From: a virus
Reading direction: 5' to 3' (one strand)
Length of the DNA stretch: 37,966 bases
Virus record (IMG/VR): IMGVR_UViG_3300028416_000035
Coordinates: 1-37,966 of that record
In this document: positions 15,292-24,620 of the stretch, in pieces
How the letters are laid out: every line of letters begins with the position of its first letter
Numbering within the stretch: position 1 is the first letter of the stretch
Made by a program: the position numbers and the translations under genes
The notes under the pieces: generated by a model
Told to the model about the DNA's origin: nothing
The model's database searches: none
Seen by the model: the letters and a program-made list of their open reading frames with translations, nothing else

Positions 15292-16650
15292 ATGGATAAA
15301 TTTGGAAGTAAATTTGGAACATCGTTTCAAATAAAGATACTATCGTCTATATTATCGGATAAGGTATTTTTTAAAACGATATATGATATAATAAAGCCTG
15401 AATACTTTGATTCAGAATCCAACGAATGGATATTAGAATGTATATTATCACATTTTAATGAATACCAGCAATTGCCAACTTTGGATGTATTTAAATTACA
15501 ATTATCTAAGGTGGGTAGGGATGTAATGAATGTTTCAGTTGTTGACAATTTGAAACAAGTATGGGCTGGATTGGAATCTGAAGATTTGGAATATGTAAAA
15601 TCTGAAACCTTAGAATTTTGTAAGAATCAAGAAGTAAAGAACGCAATATTAGAATCGGTTGGTTTATTACAAGAAGGCAAGATTGACCAAATAAAAACCA
15701 TTATAGATTCAGCTATGAAAGCTGGGCAGAATACTAATGTTGGTCATATATACAAATCTGATATAAAAGAACGATATGAATCTACTGTAAGAAACGTTGT
15801 ACCTACAGGTTGGGATACTATTGATGAATTAGTTGATGGTGGTTTTGGAAAGGGTGAGTTGATAATATTCGCAGCACCACCGGGTATAGGTAAATCTTGG
15901 GCTTTGGTTAATGTTGGTATGTCAGCTGCAAAGTTGGGTAAAACTGTAGCTCATTATACGCTTGAGTTGAATGAGGGGTATGTTGGCCAACGATACGATT
16001 CAGTATTGACTGGTATACCCGTTCCAAACTTAAAGTTTAACATAGATGAAGTTGAGCGGCAGGTAAACAATCTTAGTGGTGATATCATCGTAAAACACTA
16101 TCCTACAAAATCAGTTGGATTAAATACGTTAAGAGCTAGTTTGGATAAACTAAAGTTGCAAGGTAAAGCTCCTGATGTTGTTATAGTGGATTACGCTGAT
16201 TTATTAAAAGGTGGCAGTAAACGTGAAAGACATGAAGAAATTGAAGAATTGATAGAGGGTTTGCGTGGTCTTGCCGGTGAATATGAAGTACCATTATATA
16301 CAGCATCTCAAATTAACAGAAGTGGTGCGGATGATGATATTATTACAGGTACTAAAATAGCAGGTTCGTTTTCAAAATTGATGACTGCTGATTTTGTAGT
16401 ATCTCTAAGTAGAAAAATTGAAGATAAGTTAGCAGGTACTGGTAGATGGCACGTTATCAAAAACAGATTTGGGCCAGATGGTATGACTTTACCATCAAAA
16501 GCTAATATGAGTAACGGTAGAATTCAGATATTTTCAGATGACTCCATTAATGGTAAAAATACCAAAAAAGATATGCAGAATGGGGAGAGTTTAGTAAGAA
16601 AAAATTTATTACAAAAGTACAATGAATTGAAAGGTGATATTGGATTTTAA
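15292..16650 (+). CDS. 41: Replicative DNA helicase, DnaB/gp41 family
   Basis: This 452-residue hexameric 5'-3' helicase would unwind DNA ahead of the polymerase and engage primase. An N-terminal helical domain (1-150) precedes the RecA-fold domain: GWDTIDELVDGGFGKGEL (173-190), Walker A APPGIGKS (195-202) and Walker B VVIVDYADLL (296-305). Then follow RHEEIEELIEGLRGLA and a sensor region with TASQINRSGADDD. This is the usual DnaB_C order, with Asp-Tyr replacing the common DYLQL. T4 gp41 has 475 residues, so this is full length. It is first in an operon with the ribonucleotide reductase genes. I see no primase in this window. Confidence 0.92.
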   Translation: MDKFGSKFGTSFQIKILSSILSDKVFFKTIYDIIKPEYFDSESNEWILECILSHFNEYQQLPTLDVFKLQLSKVGRDVMNVSVVDNLKQVWAGLESEDLEYVKSETLEFCKNQEVKNAILESVGLLQEGKIDQIKTIIDSAMKAGQNTNVGHIYKSDIKERYESTVRNVVPTGWDTIDELVDGGFGKGELIIFAAPPGIGKSWALVNVGMSAAKLGKTVAHYTLELNEGYVGQRYDSVLTGIPVPNLKFNIDEVERQVNNLSGDIIVKHYPTKSVGLNTLRASLDKLKLQGKAPDVVIVDYADLLKGGSKRERHEEIEELIEGLRGLAGEYEVPLYTASQINRSGADDDIITGTKIAGSFSKLMTADFVVSLSRKIEDKLAGTGRWHVIKNRFGPDGMTLPSKANMSNGRIQIFSDDSINGKNTKKDMQNGESLVRKNLLQKYNELKGDIGF

Positions 16651-16692
16651 TCCTATTTATAATCACATTATTAAAAGTAAAACGGAAATTAC

Positions 16693-17703
16693 ATGAAATT
16701 ATTTGAAGAACGGGTATCTTATAAACCATTTGAATATCCAATATATTATACTGAGGGGTGGCTGAAACAAGCTCAAGCCTTTTGGTTACATACTGAAATA
16801 TCAATGCAAGGCGATGTAAAGGATTGGAATGAGAATTTAACTAAATCTGAAAAAAACTTAGTGGGTAATATATTACTTGGGTTTGCCCAAACGGAATGTG
16901 CAGTTTCAGATTACTGGACAACTATGGTAACTGAGTGGTTTCCCAAATGGGAAATCAAACATATGGCGATGTTGTTCGGGTCACAGGAAACAATACACGC
17001 TACTGCATATTCATACCTAAATGAAACGTTAGGTTTGGAAGATTTTGAAGCATTCTTACACGAACCTACTATTGCAGAAAAGTTTGAATTCCTAACAAAA
17101 ACCACATCGAATTGGACACATTCGGAATTACAAACTAACCCACAGGCTAGGCAAGAAGTAGCACGTTCACTAGCCATATTTTCAGCATTCGCAGAGGGTG
17201 TTTCTTTATATAGCTCATTTGCAGTACTGTATTCGTTCCAACTTAGAAACTTATTAAAAGGTATTGGCCAGCAAATGAAGTGGTCGGTAAGAGATGAATC
17301 TTTACATTCAAAAATGGGATGTCAATTATTCAGACATATGTGTGATGAATATCCTGAATTGTTAGAATCCGTAAAAAAAGATGTTGAATCTGCCGCGCAA
17401 CTTATGGTTGAAATGGAACATAAGTTTATTGATAAGATGTTTGAAATGGGTGATTTGGAAAACCTAAAGGCGGGCGATTTGAAGAACTTCATATCCAAAA
17501 GAGCTAATGAAAAACTTTCAGAATTGGGTTATAATCCAATGACTGGTGGTGATTACTACTTTGAATATGATGAAGAATCTGCTAGTAATCTTGATTGGTT
17601 CTACCATCTAACCGGTGGTGTAACACATACAGACTTCTTTGCTCTAAGACCAACTGATTATAGTAAAGCGGGTGAAGGTGAAGATTGGGATGATATTTTT
17701 TAA
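16693..17703 (+). CDS. nrdB: Class I ribonucleotide reductase, small (radical) subunit
   Basis: This 336-residue NrdB houses the di-metal site that generates the radical for deoxynucleotide synthesis. Ligands align with E. coli NrdB by spacing: E68 (QTEC), E99 and H102 (ETIH), E168 (FAEG), E202 and H205 (DESLH). The tyrosyl-radical candidate Y106 sits seven residues after E99, as Y122 does in E. coli. The C-terminus is acidic (GEGEDWDDIF), fitting the tail that binds NrdA. It lies 42 nt after the helicase and upstream of MazG-like and NrdA genes. Position 68 is Glu where E. coli has Asp. Confidence 0.95.
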   Translation: MKLFEERVSYKPFEYPIYYTEGWLKQAQAFWLHTEISMQGDVKDWNENLTKSEKNLVGNILLGFAQTECAVSDYWTTMVTEWFPKWEIKHMAMLFGSQETIHATAYSYLNETLGLEDFEAFLHEPTIAEKFEFLTKTTSNWTHSELQTNPQARQEVARSLAIFSAFAEGVSLYSSFAVLYSFQLRNLLKGIGQQMKWSVRDESLHSKMGCQLFRHMCDEYPELLESVKKDVESAAQLMVEMEHKFIDKMFEMGDLENLKAGDLKNFISKRANEKLSELGYNPMTGGDYYFEYDEESASNLDWFYHLTGGVTHTDFFALRPTDYSKAGEGEDWDDIF

Positions 17704-17722
17704 ATTAAATAAATAATAAGTT

Positions 17723-18025
17723 ATGAATTTTGATGAATTAATTGAAAATGTAATTGGATGGGCTGACGTAAAGGGTATATTGGTCAAAGATAATGCACCT
17801 AAACAAATGTTGAAAGTATTAGAAGAAGTTGGTGAAACATCCGGCGCATTATTAAAAAATAACATCGATGAAATCAAAGATGGTATTGGTGATTCATTTG
17901 TTACATTAATAATTTTAGCAAGTCAATGTGGATTTACACCTACTGAATGCTTAGAAGCGGCATGGGATGAAATAAAGGGTAGGACTGGTAAAACTGTTGA
18001 TGGGATTTTTATAAAGGATAATTAA
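17723..18025 (+). CDS. MazG-like NTP pyrophosphohydrolase
   Basis: This 100-residue all-alpha protein has the MazG-type metal-binding pattern. EEVGE (residues 34-38) and, after a short loop, DEIKDGIGDSFVTLIILA (about 49-66) give the E-x-x-E...E-x-x-D arrangement that holds Mg2+ for hydrolysis of (d)NTPs to monophosphates. One MazG-type domain is present, as in other short phage homologues. Its place between nrdB and nrdA suggests control of nucleotide pools or removal of non-canonical dNTPs during phage DNA synthesis; in other phages an effect on (p)ppGpp has been proposed. The substrate cannot be read from the sequence. Confidence 0.8.
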   Translation: MNFDELIENVIGWADVKGILVKDNAPKQMLKVLEEVGETSGALLKNNIDEIKDGIGDSFVTLIILASQCGFTPTECLEAAWDEIKGRTGKTVDGIFIKDN

Positions 18026-18026
18026 T

Positions 18027-19814
18027 ATGAAGAATTATGGTGAAAGTCTTGGTTGGGAAGTTGGTGTTGACTTCCCAACTTGGGCAAATACGGAAATATA
18101 TGTAAAGACAATTTCTAAGGGTTATTTACTAGAAGGTGAAAAACCCAAAGATGCTTATTGGCGGGTAGCTACTACAGTCGCTCGTAGGTTATCTAAACCA
18201 CAGATGGCGAGTAAGTTTTTCGATTACATTTGGAAAGGTTGGTTGTGTTTAGCAACGCCTGTATTATCAAACACAGGTACAGATAGGGGGTTGCCTATTT
18301 CTTGCTTTGGTATCGATGTCGCGGATTCAATCCAAGATATTGGTATAAAGAATTTAGAAATGATGTTACTTGCAAAGCATGGTGGGGGTGTGGGTGTTGG
18401 TATAAATCAAATCAGACCGGCTGGCTCTACTATCAGTCAAAACGGTACATCTGATGGTGTAGTTCCTTTTTGTAAGATTTACGATTCAACGATTCTTGCC
18501 ACAAATCAAGGTGCTGTAAGACGAGGCGCTGCTAGTGTAAATCTTAGTATAGAGCATGATGATTTTGATGAATGGTTAGAGATTAGAGAACCAAAGGGTG
18601 ATGTAAACCGTCAATGTCTAAACTTACATCAATGTGTTGTTGTTGGTGATAAGTTTATGCGAAAGTTAGAAGAGGGTGATACAGAGGCAAGGCGTAGATG
18701 GGCAAAGGTTTTACAGAAAAGAAAAGCTACAGGTGAACCATATGTGATGTATAAGGGTAATATAAACAAACAGAACCCAGATGCATATAAAAAGAACGGA
18801 TTGAAAGTTTATATGACTAATATATGTTCTGAAATAGTACTCCATACCGATGAATCACATTCATTTGTTTGTTGTTTATCATCTTTAAATATTGCTAAAT
18901 ACGATGAATGGAAAGATACTGATTTAATTTATACAGCCACTTATTTTTTGGATGGTGTATTGGAAGAATTCATACAAAAATCTAAGAATATGAAAGGTTT
19001 TGAAAATTCAGTACGTTCTGCTGAAAAGGGTAGGGCTTTAGGTTTGGGTGTATTGGGGTGGCATACATACTTACAGCAGAAGGGGATTGTATTCGATTCA
19101 CTTACAGCGCAGTTTGAAACAAGAAAGATATTTTCACAAATGATGATTGAATCGGAGCAGGCTAGTAGGGATATGGCTGAAGAATATGGTGAACCGCTTT
19201 GGTGTGTTGGTAGTGGTATGAGAAATACACATCTTAGAGCAATAGCACCAACTGTATCGAATTCAAAATTAGCAGGAAATGTATCACCTGGCATAGAACC
19301 TTGGGCTGCAAACGTATTTACGGAACAAACATTAAAAGGTACATTCATCCGTAAGAATAAGGAACTTATAAAAGTTCTTAGAAAAGTGGGCATCAATAAC
19401 AAACAAACGTGGGATAAGATACTCGCTGATGGTGGTAGTGTGCAAGATATCAAAGAATTAGATAATTGGTGTTACTATAATGGAAAGCTTTCTAATATAA
19501 ATGATTTACCTATTGATGGAATGCATAGTGAACTTGAATATGATACGGTTAAAGCTGTATTCAAAACATTCAAAGAAATCAATCAATTGGAATTGGTTAA
19601 ACAGGCTGGTGTGAGGCAACAATACATAGACCAATCAGTATCACTTAATCTAGCGTTTCCATCACAAGTTAAACCTAAATTTTTGAATCAAGTTCATATG
19701 GAAGCTTGGAAGCGGGGAATTAAAACACTATATTATATGAGAACTGAATCAGTACTTAGGGGTGATATTGCAACACAGGCTATGAATCCAGACTGTATTT
19801 CCTGCGATGGTTGA
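18027..19814 (+). CDS. nrdA: Class I ribonucleotide reductase, large (catalytic) subunit
   Basis: This 595-residue NrdA reduces ribonucleotides. Catalytic features are C93 (PISCFG), N265-C267-E269 (TNICSEI) with the thiyl-radical Cys, and the paired cysteine region FVCCLSSLN (280-288). There is a radical-transfer pair KTLYYMRTES near 568 and C-terminal redox cysteines C590 and C593 (DCISCDG). It is much shorter than E. coli NrdA (761), and the N-terminal ATP-cone that senses dATP is missing, so feedback inhibition by that route is unlikely. This is common in phage enzymes. It is the last gene of the helicase operon, starting 1 nt after the MazG-like stop. Confidence 0.95.
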   Translation: MKNYGESLGWEVGVDFPTWANTEIYVKTISKGYLLEGEKPKDAYWRVATTVARRLSKPQMASKFFDYIWKGWLCLATPVLSNTGTDRGLPISCFGIDVADSIQDIGIKNLEMMLLAKHGGGVGVGINQIRPAGSTISQNGTSDGVVPFCKIYDSTILATNQGAVRRGAASVNLSIEHDDFDEWLEIREPKGDVNRQCLNLHQCVVVGDKFMRKLEEGDTEARRRWAKVLQKRKATGEPYVMYKGNINKQNPDAYKKNGLKVYMTNICSEIVLHTDESHSFVCCLSSLNIAKYDEWKDTDLIYTATYFLDGVLEEFIQKSKNMKGFENSVRSAEKGRALGLGVLGWHTYLQQKGIVFDSLTAQFETRKIFSQMMIESEQASRDMAEEYGEPLWCVGSGMRNTHLRAIAPTVSNSKLAGNVSPGIEPWAANVFTEQTLKGTFIRKNKELIKVLRKVGINNKQTWDKILADGGSVQDIKELDNWCYYNGKLSNINDLPIDGMHSELEYDTVKAVFKTFKEINQLELVKQAGVRQQYIDQSVSLNLAFPSQVKPKFLNQVHMEAWKRGIKTLYYMRTESVLRGDIATQAMNPDCISCDG

Positions 19815-19833
19815 TTGTAATTTTCTAAATAAA

Positions 19834-19863
19834 TTTGGATAATTCAAAAAAGTTTTGTATATT
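19834..19863 (+). promoter_or_regulatory. TATATT-family promoter M4
   Basis: TTTG (19834-19837), 20-nt gap, TATATT (19858-19863), 16 nt before ATG 19880. The same gap sequence style (AATTCAAAA) is seen at M1. It would drive the HTH and Mom-like genes. Confidence 0.8.
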
Positions 19864-19879
19864 GAAAAAAGTTATAAAG

Positions 19880-20083
19880 ATGGGTCTTAAAGGTGAATTG
19901 CATCCACAACACAAACTTACTGAAAAGCAGGTTAGAACTATTAGAAGATTGTGGGAAATTGGTCATAGAAATATAAAAGTATTGGCTAAAAACAATGGTG
20001 TATCTACATCAAATATCAGAAAAATAGTAAAGAATGAAACTTGGACACATATCTTATTTGGTGAATTTGATAAATATCGTTAA
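19880..20083 (+). CDS. Small helix-turn-helix DNA-binding protein
   Basis: ATG 19880 gives 67 residues starting MGLKGELHPQHKLTEKQVRT. An in-frame TTG at 19835 lies within promoter M4 and is rejected. The core is HKLTEKQVRTIRRLWEIG followed by LAKNNGVSTSNIRKIVKNET and WTHI. This is the HTH pattern that also accompanies HNH homing endonucleases and resolvase-like proteins (L-A-x-x-x-G-V-S-x-x-x-I-x-x-I). It overlaps the Mom-like gene by 1 nt (TAATG). It could be a regulator of the modification gene or a standalone remnant of an endonuclease DNA-binding tail. Confidence 0.75.
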   Translation: MGLKGELHPQHKLTEKQVRTIRRLWEIGHRNIKVLAKNNGVSTSNIRKIVKNETWTHILFGEFDKYR

Positions 20084-20883
20084 TGAAAGAAGTAGGTAAA
20101 AATTATTGTGATGTATCAAAGGTACATATAGCACCAATAGCAAAACCGATAGCAAAGGATATGATTGTTAAATATCATTATACCCACGCTTGGACAATGT
20201 GTAGATACGCATTGGGTGTTTACTATAAAACTGATGATGTTGATATAATTGGTAATTCACATCAACTAATAGGCTGTCTTATATATGGATTTCCTGTTGG
20301 TGCTCGTGCCGCTACATCAATTTGTAATGGGTTAACAAAAGATAACGCTTTGGAATTGACTCGATTGTATATACACGATGGATATGGTTCAAATATAGAA
20401 TCATATGCTATGGGTCAGAGTTTTAAATGGCTAAAGGATAATGATAAAAATATAAAACTACTATTATCATACGCTGATGCAGGGCAGCAGCATTTAGGTA
20501 AAATATATCAAGCTACAAATTGGGTATATCAAGGACTATCAACGGATATAGCACTAATGCCCAATTATGGTATATCTTTATCTAATAATCCATATAAGTG
20601 GATACATAGTAGAACTGTATTTAGTAAGTGGGGTTCGGGAAATCTTAATCATTTGAAAAGGGAAATTGGTAAAGATGGGTATGCTGAATTTTGGAGAAGG
20701 CAAGAACCACCAAAACATAGGTACATTCAGATTATAGCTCAGAACAAACGAGAAAAGCGGGATTTGATAAAAAGATTGAAGCACGAAATCAAACCATATC
20801 CTAAAAATACTGATGATTTTAATACACTTATTGAAAACTACAAAACGGATTATCAGCCGGAAAATACAGAAAGTTTTTGGTAG
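20083..20883 (+). CDS. Mom-family DNA adenine-modification protein
   Basis: This 266-residue protein resembles phage Mu Mom, a GNAT-fold enzyme that modifies adenines in phage DNA and blocks host restriction. Matching features in order are IVKYHYTHAW (28-37), LIGCLIYGFPVG (62-73), ALELTRLYIHDG (89-100), ESYAMGQSFKWL (106-117), SYADAGQQHLGKIYQATNW (129-147) and PPKHRYI near 210, an element that closes many Mom-like proteins. The last 50 residues are basic (QNKREKRDLIKRLKHE). It is translationally coupled to an HTH protein. In Mu the product is a carbamoylmethyl-type adenine; whether the chemistry here is the same cannot be seen. Confidence 0.78.
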   Translation: MKEVGKNYCDVSKVHIAPIAKPIAKDMIVKYHYTHAWTMCRYALGVYYKTDDVDIIGNSHQLIGCLIYGFPVGARAATSICNGLTKDNALELTRLYIHDGYGSNIESYAMGQSFKWLKDNDKNIKLLLSYADAGQQHLGKIYQATNWVYQGLSTDIALMPNYGISLSNNPYKWIHSRTVFSKWGSGNLNHLKREIGKDGYAEFWRRQEPPKHRYIQIIAQNKREKRDLIKRLKHEIKPYPKNTDDFNTLIENYKTDYQPENTESFW

Positions 20884-20905
20884 TTTGAAACTTATTTTGT
20901 ATATT
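20876..20905 (+). promoter_or_regulatory. TATATT-family promoter M5
   Basis: TTTG (20876-20879, inside the end of the Mom-like gene), 20-nt gap, TATATT (20900-20905), with ATG 20928 after 22 nt. It would drive the GT-B glycosyltransferase and DNA polymerase genes. Confidence 0.75.
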
Positions 20906-20927
20906 TAAGACGTTATAAATACTAAAT

Positions 20928-22061
20928 ATGACTTTTTGGGATAGTATAGATTATAACAATGCTAGAAAGGTGTTGGTGATACCAAATATCACTAATTCTT
21001 CTAACATTGAAAAGGATTCATTTATAGATGTAATCCATAACCACATTAAAGGTTTAGAAACTTATGGTGATTATTATTGGCACATCTTAATTCCAAGTGG
21101 TAACGTAACCAAAAAACTAAACCTACCAAACGTTAAACAACATCAGATTGATATACCGGGTGATATGATGAATCAACGTTCGTTTCCATCTGATAAATTG
21201 ATAAGGTTACTGAAAGATATTGATTATGATGTAATCTATTCACATCTACCTGATTGGGTTCAAGTTGGTAGATACAAAAAAACAATAGATACAAAAATCA
21301 TAGGTTATTGTCATTGGTGGGAGATGAAATGTTGTAATGGTATTGATAGAAGAGCTGGTAAAGCTAAATGGTTGTGGTTACCAATAGAATTGTTGGGTGT
21401 ATCTCAAATGGATACTTGCTATCTAAATACATCAGACCAAAAGAATAGGGTTTTGAAAGAAGCAAAAGAAACATTCAATGATGATTTTGTGAATAGGTTA
21501 GATGATATTTTAGAGGTTTGGAATTTGGGGTTAGAAGAATCAAAAATAATATCAGAACAAAACCCAAACAAAGAAAATATCATTGTGTTTAACCATCGGG
21601 CAGCAGCATACAAAGGATATCCTAAGTTTATGGAACTAATGGAAGAATATCGTAAACATAGGCAGGATTTTATAGTATGGATACCACAGCTAAAAGGTAA
21701 ATCGCCATATGGGTGGGTGGATAATACGAAAGTTCCGAAACACCAATACTACAAACGATTACAAAATTGTAAGGTTGGTATTCAGATGCGGCAAACAAAC
21801 TATGGGTGGTCTGTAAGTGGAACTGATTGTATGATGAATGGTACACCGATGATTTGGCAAGAATCTGATTGTTACAAAGAGATAGACCCGAATGGTATGT
21901 TTTTTAAATATAAGAAAGATTTATTTAACTTTTTGGATAACATCTTAAATAACGATTCATTCAGATACCATCAAGAAAAACAATCATTGGAAAGAGCTAA
22001 TGAACTTTCTAAAAATGAAAATATAATGTTAAGCAAACTACATCAAAAACTAAGTAATTAA
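20928..22061 (+). CDS. GT-B fold glycosyltransferase (group 1 type)
   Basis: This 377-residue protein has the two-domain layout of GT-B enzymes. The N-terminal Rossmann half contains KVLVIPNITNS and, later, DYDVIYSHLPDWVQ and GYCHWWE. The C-terminal nucleotide-sugar half begins VFNHRAAAYKGYPKFMELM (about 220-238), continues through QNCKVGIQMRQTNYGWSVSG and ends its donor site at DCMMNGTPMIWQES, equivalent to the E-A-x-x-x-G-x-P motif. It sits between the Mom-like gene and DNA polymerase, and its stop overlaps the polymerase start by 1 nt. That location raises the idea of DNA glucosylation, as in T-even phages, but sugar and acceptor are unknown. Confidence 0.75.
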   Translation: MTFWDSIDYNNARKVLVIPNITNSSNIEKDSFIDVIHNHIKGLETYGDYYWHILIPSGNVTKKLNLPNVKQHQIDIPGDMMNQRSFPSDKLIRLLKDIDYDVIYSHLPDWVQVGRYKKTIDTKIIGYCHWWEMKCCNGIDRRAGKAKWLWLPIELLGVSQMDTCYLNTSDQKNRVLKEAKETFNDDFVNRLDDILEVWNLGLEESKIISEQNPNKENIIVFNHRAAAYKGYPKFMELMEEYRKHRQDFIVWIPQLKGKSPYGWVDNTKVPKHQYYKRLQNCKVGIQMRQTNYGWSVSGTDCMMNGTPMIWQESDCYKEIDPNGMFFKYKKDLFNFLDNILNNDSFRYHQEKQSLERANELSKNENIMLSKLHQKLSN

Positions 22062-24568
22062 TGTATAAAAATATATATTTCGAAAAAAATGAAAACCTGA
22101 TGCACGTTTGGGATGATGAACGTGGTTATTACACTAAAAAATATCGTAGATATGGTTATGTGAAAGATGGTAATGGTTCGCATAAATCAATTTATGGTGA
22201 ACGGTTGAAACGGATAAATTATTGGAATAAAGATGATGACATTGAATTATACGAATCGGATGTAAATGAGGTAACTAGATTTCTAATCGATGAATATGGT
22301 GATTCTGATGAAATATCAAAAGGACATGTTACATTGACATTTGATATTGAGGTAGAAATGAATAGTGGGTTACCAAATGTGCATGAAGCTCAAAATGAAA
22401 TAACATCTGTAGCATTCCACGATTCAGCAACCAATGATTATTATGTATATGTGGTAAGTATTGGTGAAGAAATAAACAAATCAATTAAAGGGGCTAAAGT
22501 ACGTTCATTTAATACAGAACGTGATTTACTTTTTGCATTTGTTACATCTTGGGAAGAGGTATCGCCTAGTATAATTACGGGCTGGAATATTGATTTCTTT
22601 GATGTAACTTACCTATATAATAGATTGGATGTTTTATTTGGTAAAGCTACCGCTAATAGATTATCCCCAATCGGGAAAGTACATTGGAACAAATACAGAA
22701 AACGTTATATTATAGCAGGTGTATCTGCGTTAGACTATATAGCATTATTTAAAAACTTTACATATACCGAATATCCAAATTATCGGTTGGATACCATCGC
22801 AAGATTAGAATTGGGTAGAGGTAAGATTGAATATGAAGGTAATTTAGACCAATTATTTAGAGATGATATTGAAAAGTTCATTGAATATAACCTAGTGGAT
22901 GTTGAATTGGTTGTTGATATGGATAAAAAGTTGCAGTTCATTGAACTAGCACAGGCAATTTGTCATGCCGGACACGTATTTTATGAAGATTTTCTGTTTT
23001 CATCAAAATGGTTAGAGGGGGCAATATTAACATTTCTTAGACGGAATGGTAAGATTGCTCCAAATAAACCTAAACGTAGAAATTCCGAATACGAAACTAA
23101 TACTAAATTTACAGGTGCTTATGTAAAACAACCAAAACCCGGTCTTTACAAATGGGTATATGATTTGGATTTAACATCCCTATACCCATCAATTATTATG
23201 AGTATAAACATATCACCTGAAACTAAGGTTGGTAAAGTTCGTGGATATTCAGCAGAAGCACATATGCGTGGGCAAATGCAAAGTTATGATATAACTGATG
23301 TATCCGGCAAACAGTACCCACCGATGGATAATTCTACATTTTTGGATTTTTTAGATAAAATGAATCTAAGTATAGCATCTAATGGTGTGATGTATAGTAA
23401 ATCACAAGTTGGTGTAATACCTGAAATCTTAAATGTATGGTTTGATAAGAGGGTTGATTATAAAAATCTAATGAAAAAACATGGTAAGGCTGGTGATGAT
23501 GCTTTATACAAATTTTACCATCAACGGCAGTTAGTTCAAAAGATTATGTTGAATTCGTTATATGGTGTATTAGGATTACCCGCTTTCAGATTTTATGATA
23601 TAGATAATGCAGAAGCAACAACCTTAACCGGTCAAACAGTAATTAAAACTACTGAAATGATTGCTAATAAATATTATGTTGATAATATAGGTAAATCTGC
23701 GGATTACAATGTATATACTGATACTGATTCAGTATTTTATGAGGCAGCACCGTTAGTAAAATCAAGAAATCCAAATATAAATGTGGATTCAGATGAAGAA
23801 ATGATACCTGCTATTTTATCTGTAGCTAAGGAAGTACAAGACCATTTAAATGTTAGTTATGATTTCATGTCTAAAAAGTTGTTTAATGTTGAAAATCATC
23901 GATTTGATATTAAGCAAGAAACAATCGCAAAAAGTGGGTTTTGGGTATCGAAAAAAAGATATGCTCAATGGATTATCAATGATAATAGTGTTAATTGTGA
24001 TAAATTAGATGTAAAGGGGTTAGATGTAAAACGTAGTTCATTCCCAACTTATTTCAAAGAAGTTATGTCTACTGTATTAATGGATATACTCAAAGATACA
24101 GATAAAAATACGATTGATGCCTATATTCTTAAAAAACGTGATGATATGAAAATTACAAATTTCATTGATATTGCAAAAAACTCAGCAGTAAAGCATATGA
24201 GTAAATATACATTTAACAATCAAGCTATAGGGCAGTTTGCGAAAGGAACACCTGCGCATGTTAAAGCAGCACTTACTTACAATCAGTTATTAAAGTATTT
24301 CAACGCCGCATACAAATACGAGCCAATGAAAGATGGTGATAAGATTAAATGGGTATATTTGAAACCCAATCCGCTGGGGTTAGAATCTGTTGGATTGACA
24401 GGATATAACGACCCTAAAGAAATTTTGGATGTGGTGGAAGAACATATACATTATGATTTGATATGGGAAAAGGAATTGGAAAATAAATTGGATGATTTTT
24501 ATAAAGCTATGGGTTGGGATAAGCCAAATCCTAATTTAAATAAAGCATCACAATTTTTTGGATTTTAA
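22061..24568 (+). CDS. 43: DNA polymerase, family B (gp43-like)
   Basis: This 835-residue replicative polymerase has proofreading. Exonuclease motifs are D95-I-E97 (TFDIEVEM), N175/D177 (TGWNIDFFD) and Y276-x3-D280 (YNLVDVELV). Polymerase motifs are motif A DLDLTSLYPS (367-376), motif B KIMLNSLYGVLG (494-505) and motif C YTDTDS (552-557). The C-terminus (DKPNPNLNKASQFFGF-like tail) may contact the sliding clamp, as the last residues of gp43 do. T4 gp43 has 898 residues, so this is slightly shorter. It overlaps the preceding GT stop by 1 nt and is followed 52 nt later by the clamp, the usual gp43/gp45 neighbourhood. Confidence 0.96.
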   Translation: MYKNIYFEKNENLMHVWDDERGYYTKKYRRYGYVKDGNGSHKSIYGERLKRINYWNKDDDIELYESDVNEVTRFLIDEYGDSDEISKGHVTLTFDIEVEMNSGLPNVHEAQNEITSVAFHDSATNDYYVYVVSIGEEINKSIKGAKVRSFNTERDLLFAFVTSWEEVSPSIITGWNIDFFDVTYLYNRLDVLFGKATANRLSPIGKVHWNKYRKRYIIAGVSALDYIALFKNFTYTEYPNYRLDTIARLELGRGKIEYEGNLDQLFRDDIEKFIEYNLVDVELVVDMDKKLQFIELAQAICHAGHVFYEDFLFSSKWLEGAILTFLRRNGKIAPNKPKRRNSEYETNTKFTGAYVKQPKPGLYKWVYDLDLTSLYPSIIMSINISPETKVGKVRGYSAEAHMRGQMQSYDITDVSGKQYPPMDNSTFLDFLDKMNLSIASNGVMYSKSQVGVIPEILNVWFDKRVDYKNLMKKHGKAGDDALYKFYHQRQLVQKIMLNSLYGVLGLPAFRFYDIDNAEATTLTGQTVIKTTEMIANKYYVDNIGKSADYNVYTDTDSVFYEAAPLVKSRNPNINVDSDEEMIPAILSVAKEVQDHLNVSYDFMSKKLFNVENHRFDIKQETIAKSGFWVSKKRYAQWIINDNSVNCDKLDVKGLDVKRSSFPTYFKEVMSTVLMDILKDTDKNTIDAYILKKRDDMKITNFIDIAKNSAVKHMSKYTFNNQAIGQFAKGTPAHVKAALTYNQLLKYFNAAYKYEPMKDGDKIKWVYLKPNPLGLESVGLTGYNDPKEILDVVEEHIHYDLIWEKELENKLDDFYKAMGWDKPNPNLNKASQFFGF

Positions 24569-24586
24569 ATAAAAAAGTAGTATATT
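24557..24586 (+). promoter_or_regulatory. TATATT-family promoter M6 upstream of sliding clamp
   Basis: TTTG (24557-24560, in the last codons of the polymerase gene), 20-nt gap, TATATT (24581-24586), and 34 nt of A/T-rich leader to ATG 24621. A dedicated promoter would let the clamp be made in excess of the polymerase. Confidence 0.75.
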
Positions 24587-24620
24587 AGATAACAATTTAT
24601 AATTAACAAAATTAAACATT

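Noticed and set aside
19835-19879. N-terminal extension of the HTH protein from TTG 19835
   Set aside because: The extension is encoded by promoter M4 itself (TTTG to TATATT) and its residues do not resemble the family; ATG 19880 is preferred.
20914-20921. Exact T4 late promoter box TATAAATA upstream of the GT-B gene
   Set aside because: The same string also occurs inside genes (for example near 3360 and 7501) as expected in AT-rich DNA, and the gene already has the better-supported TATATT promoter M5. No late sigma-type pattern repeats before the tail genes.
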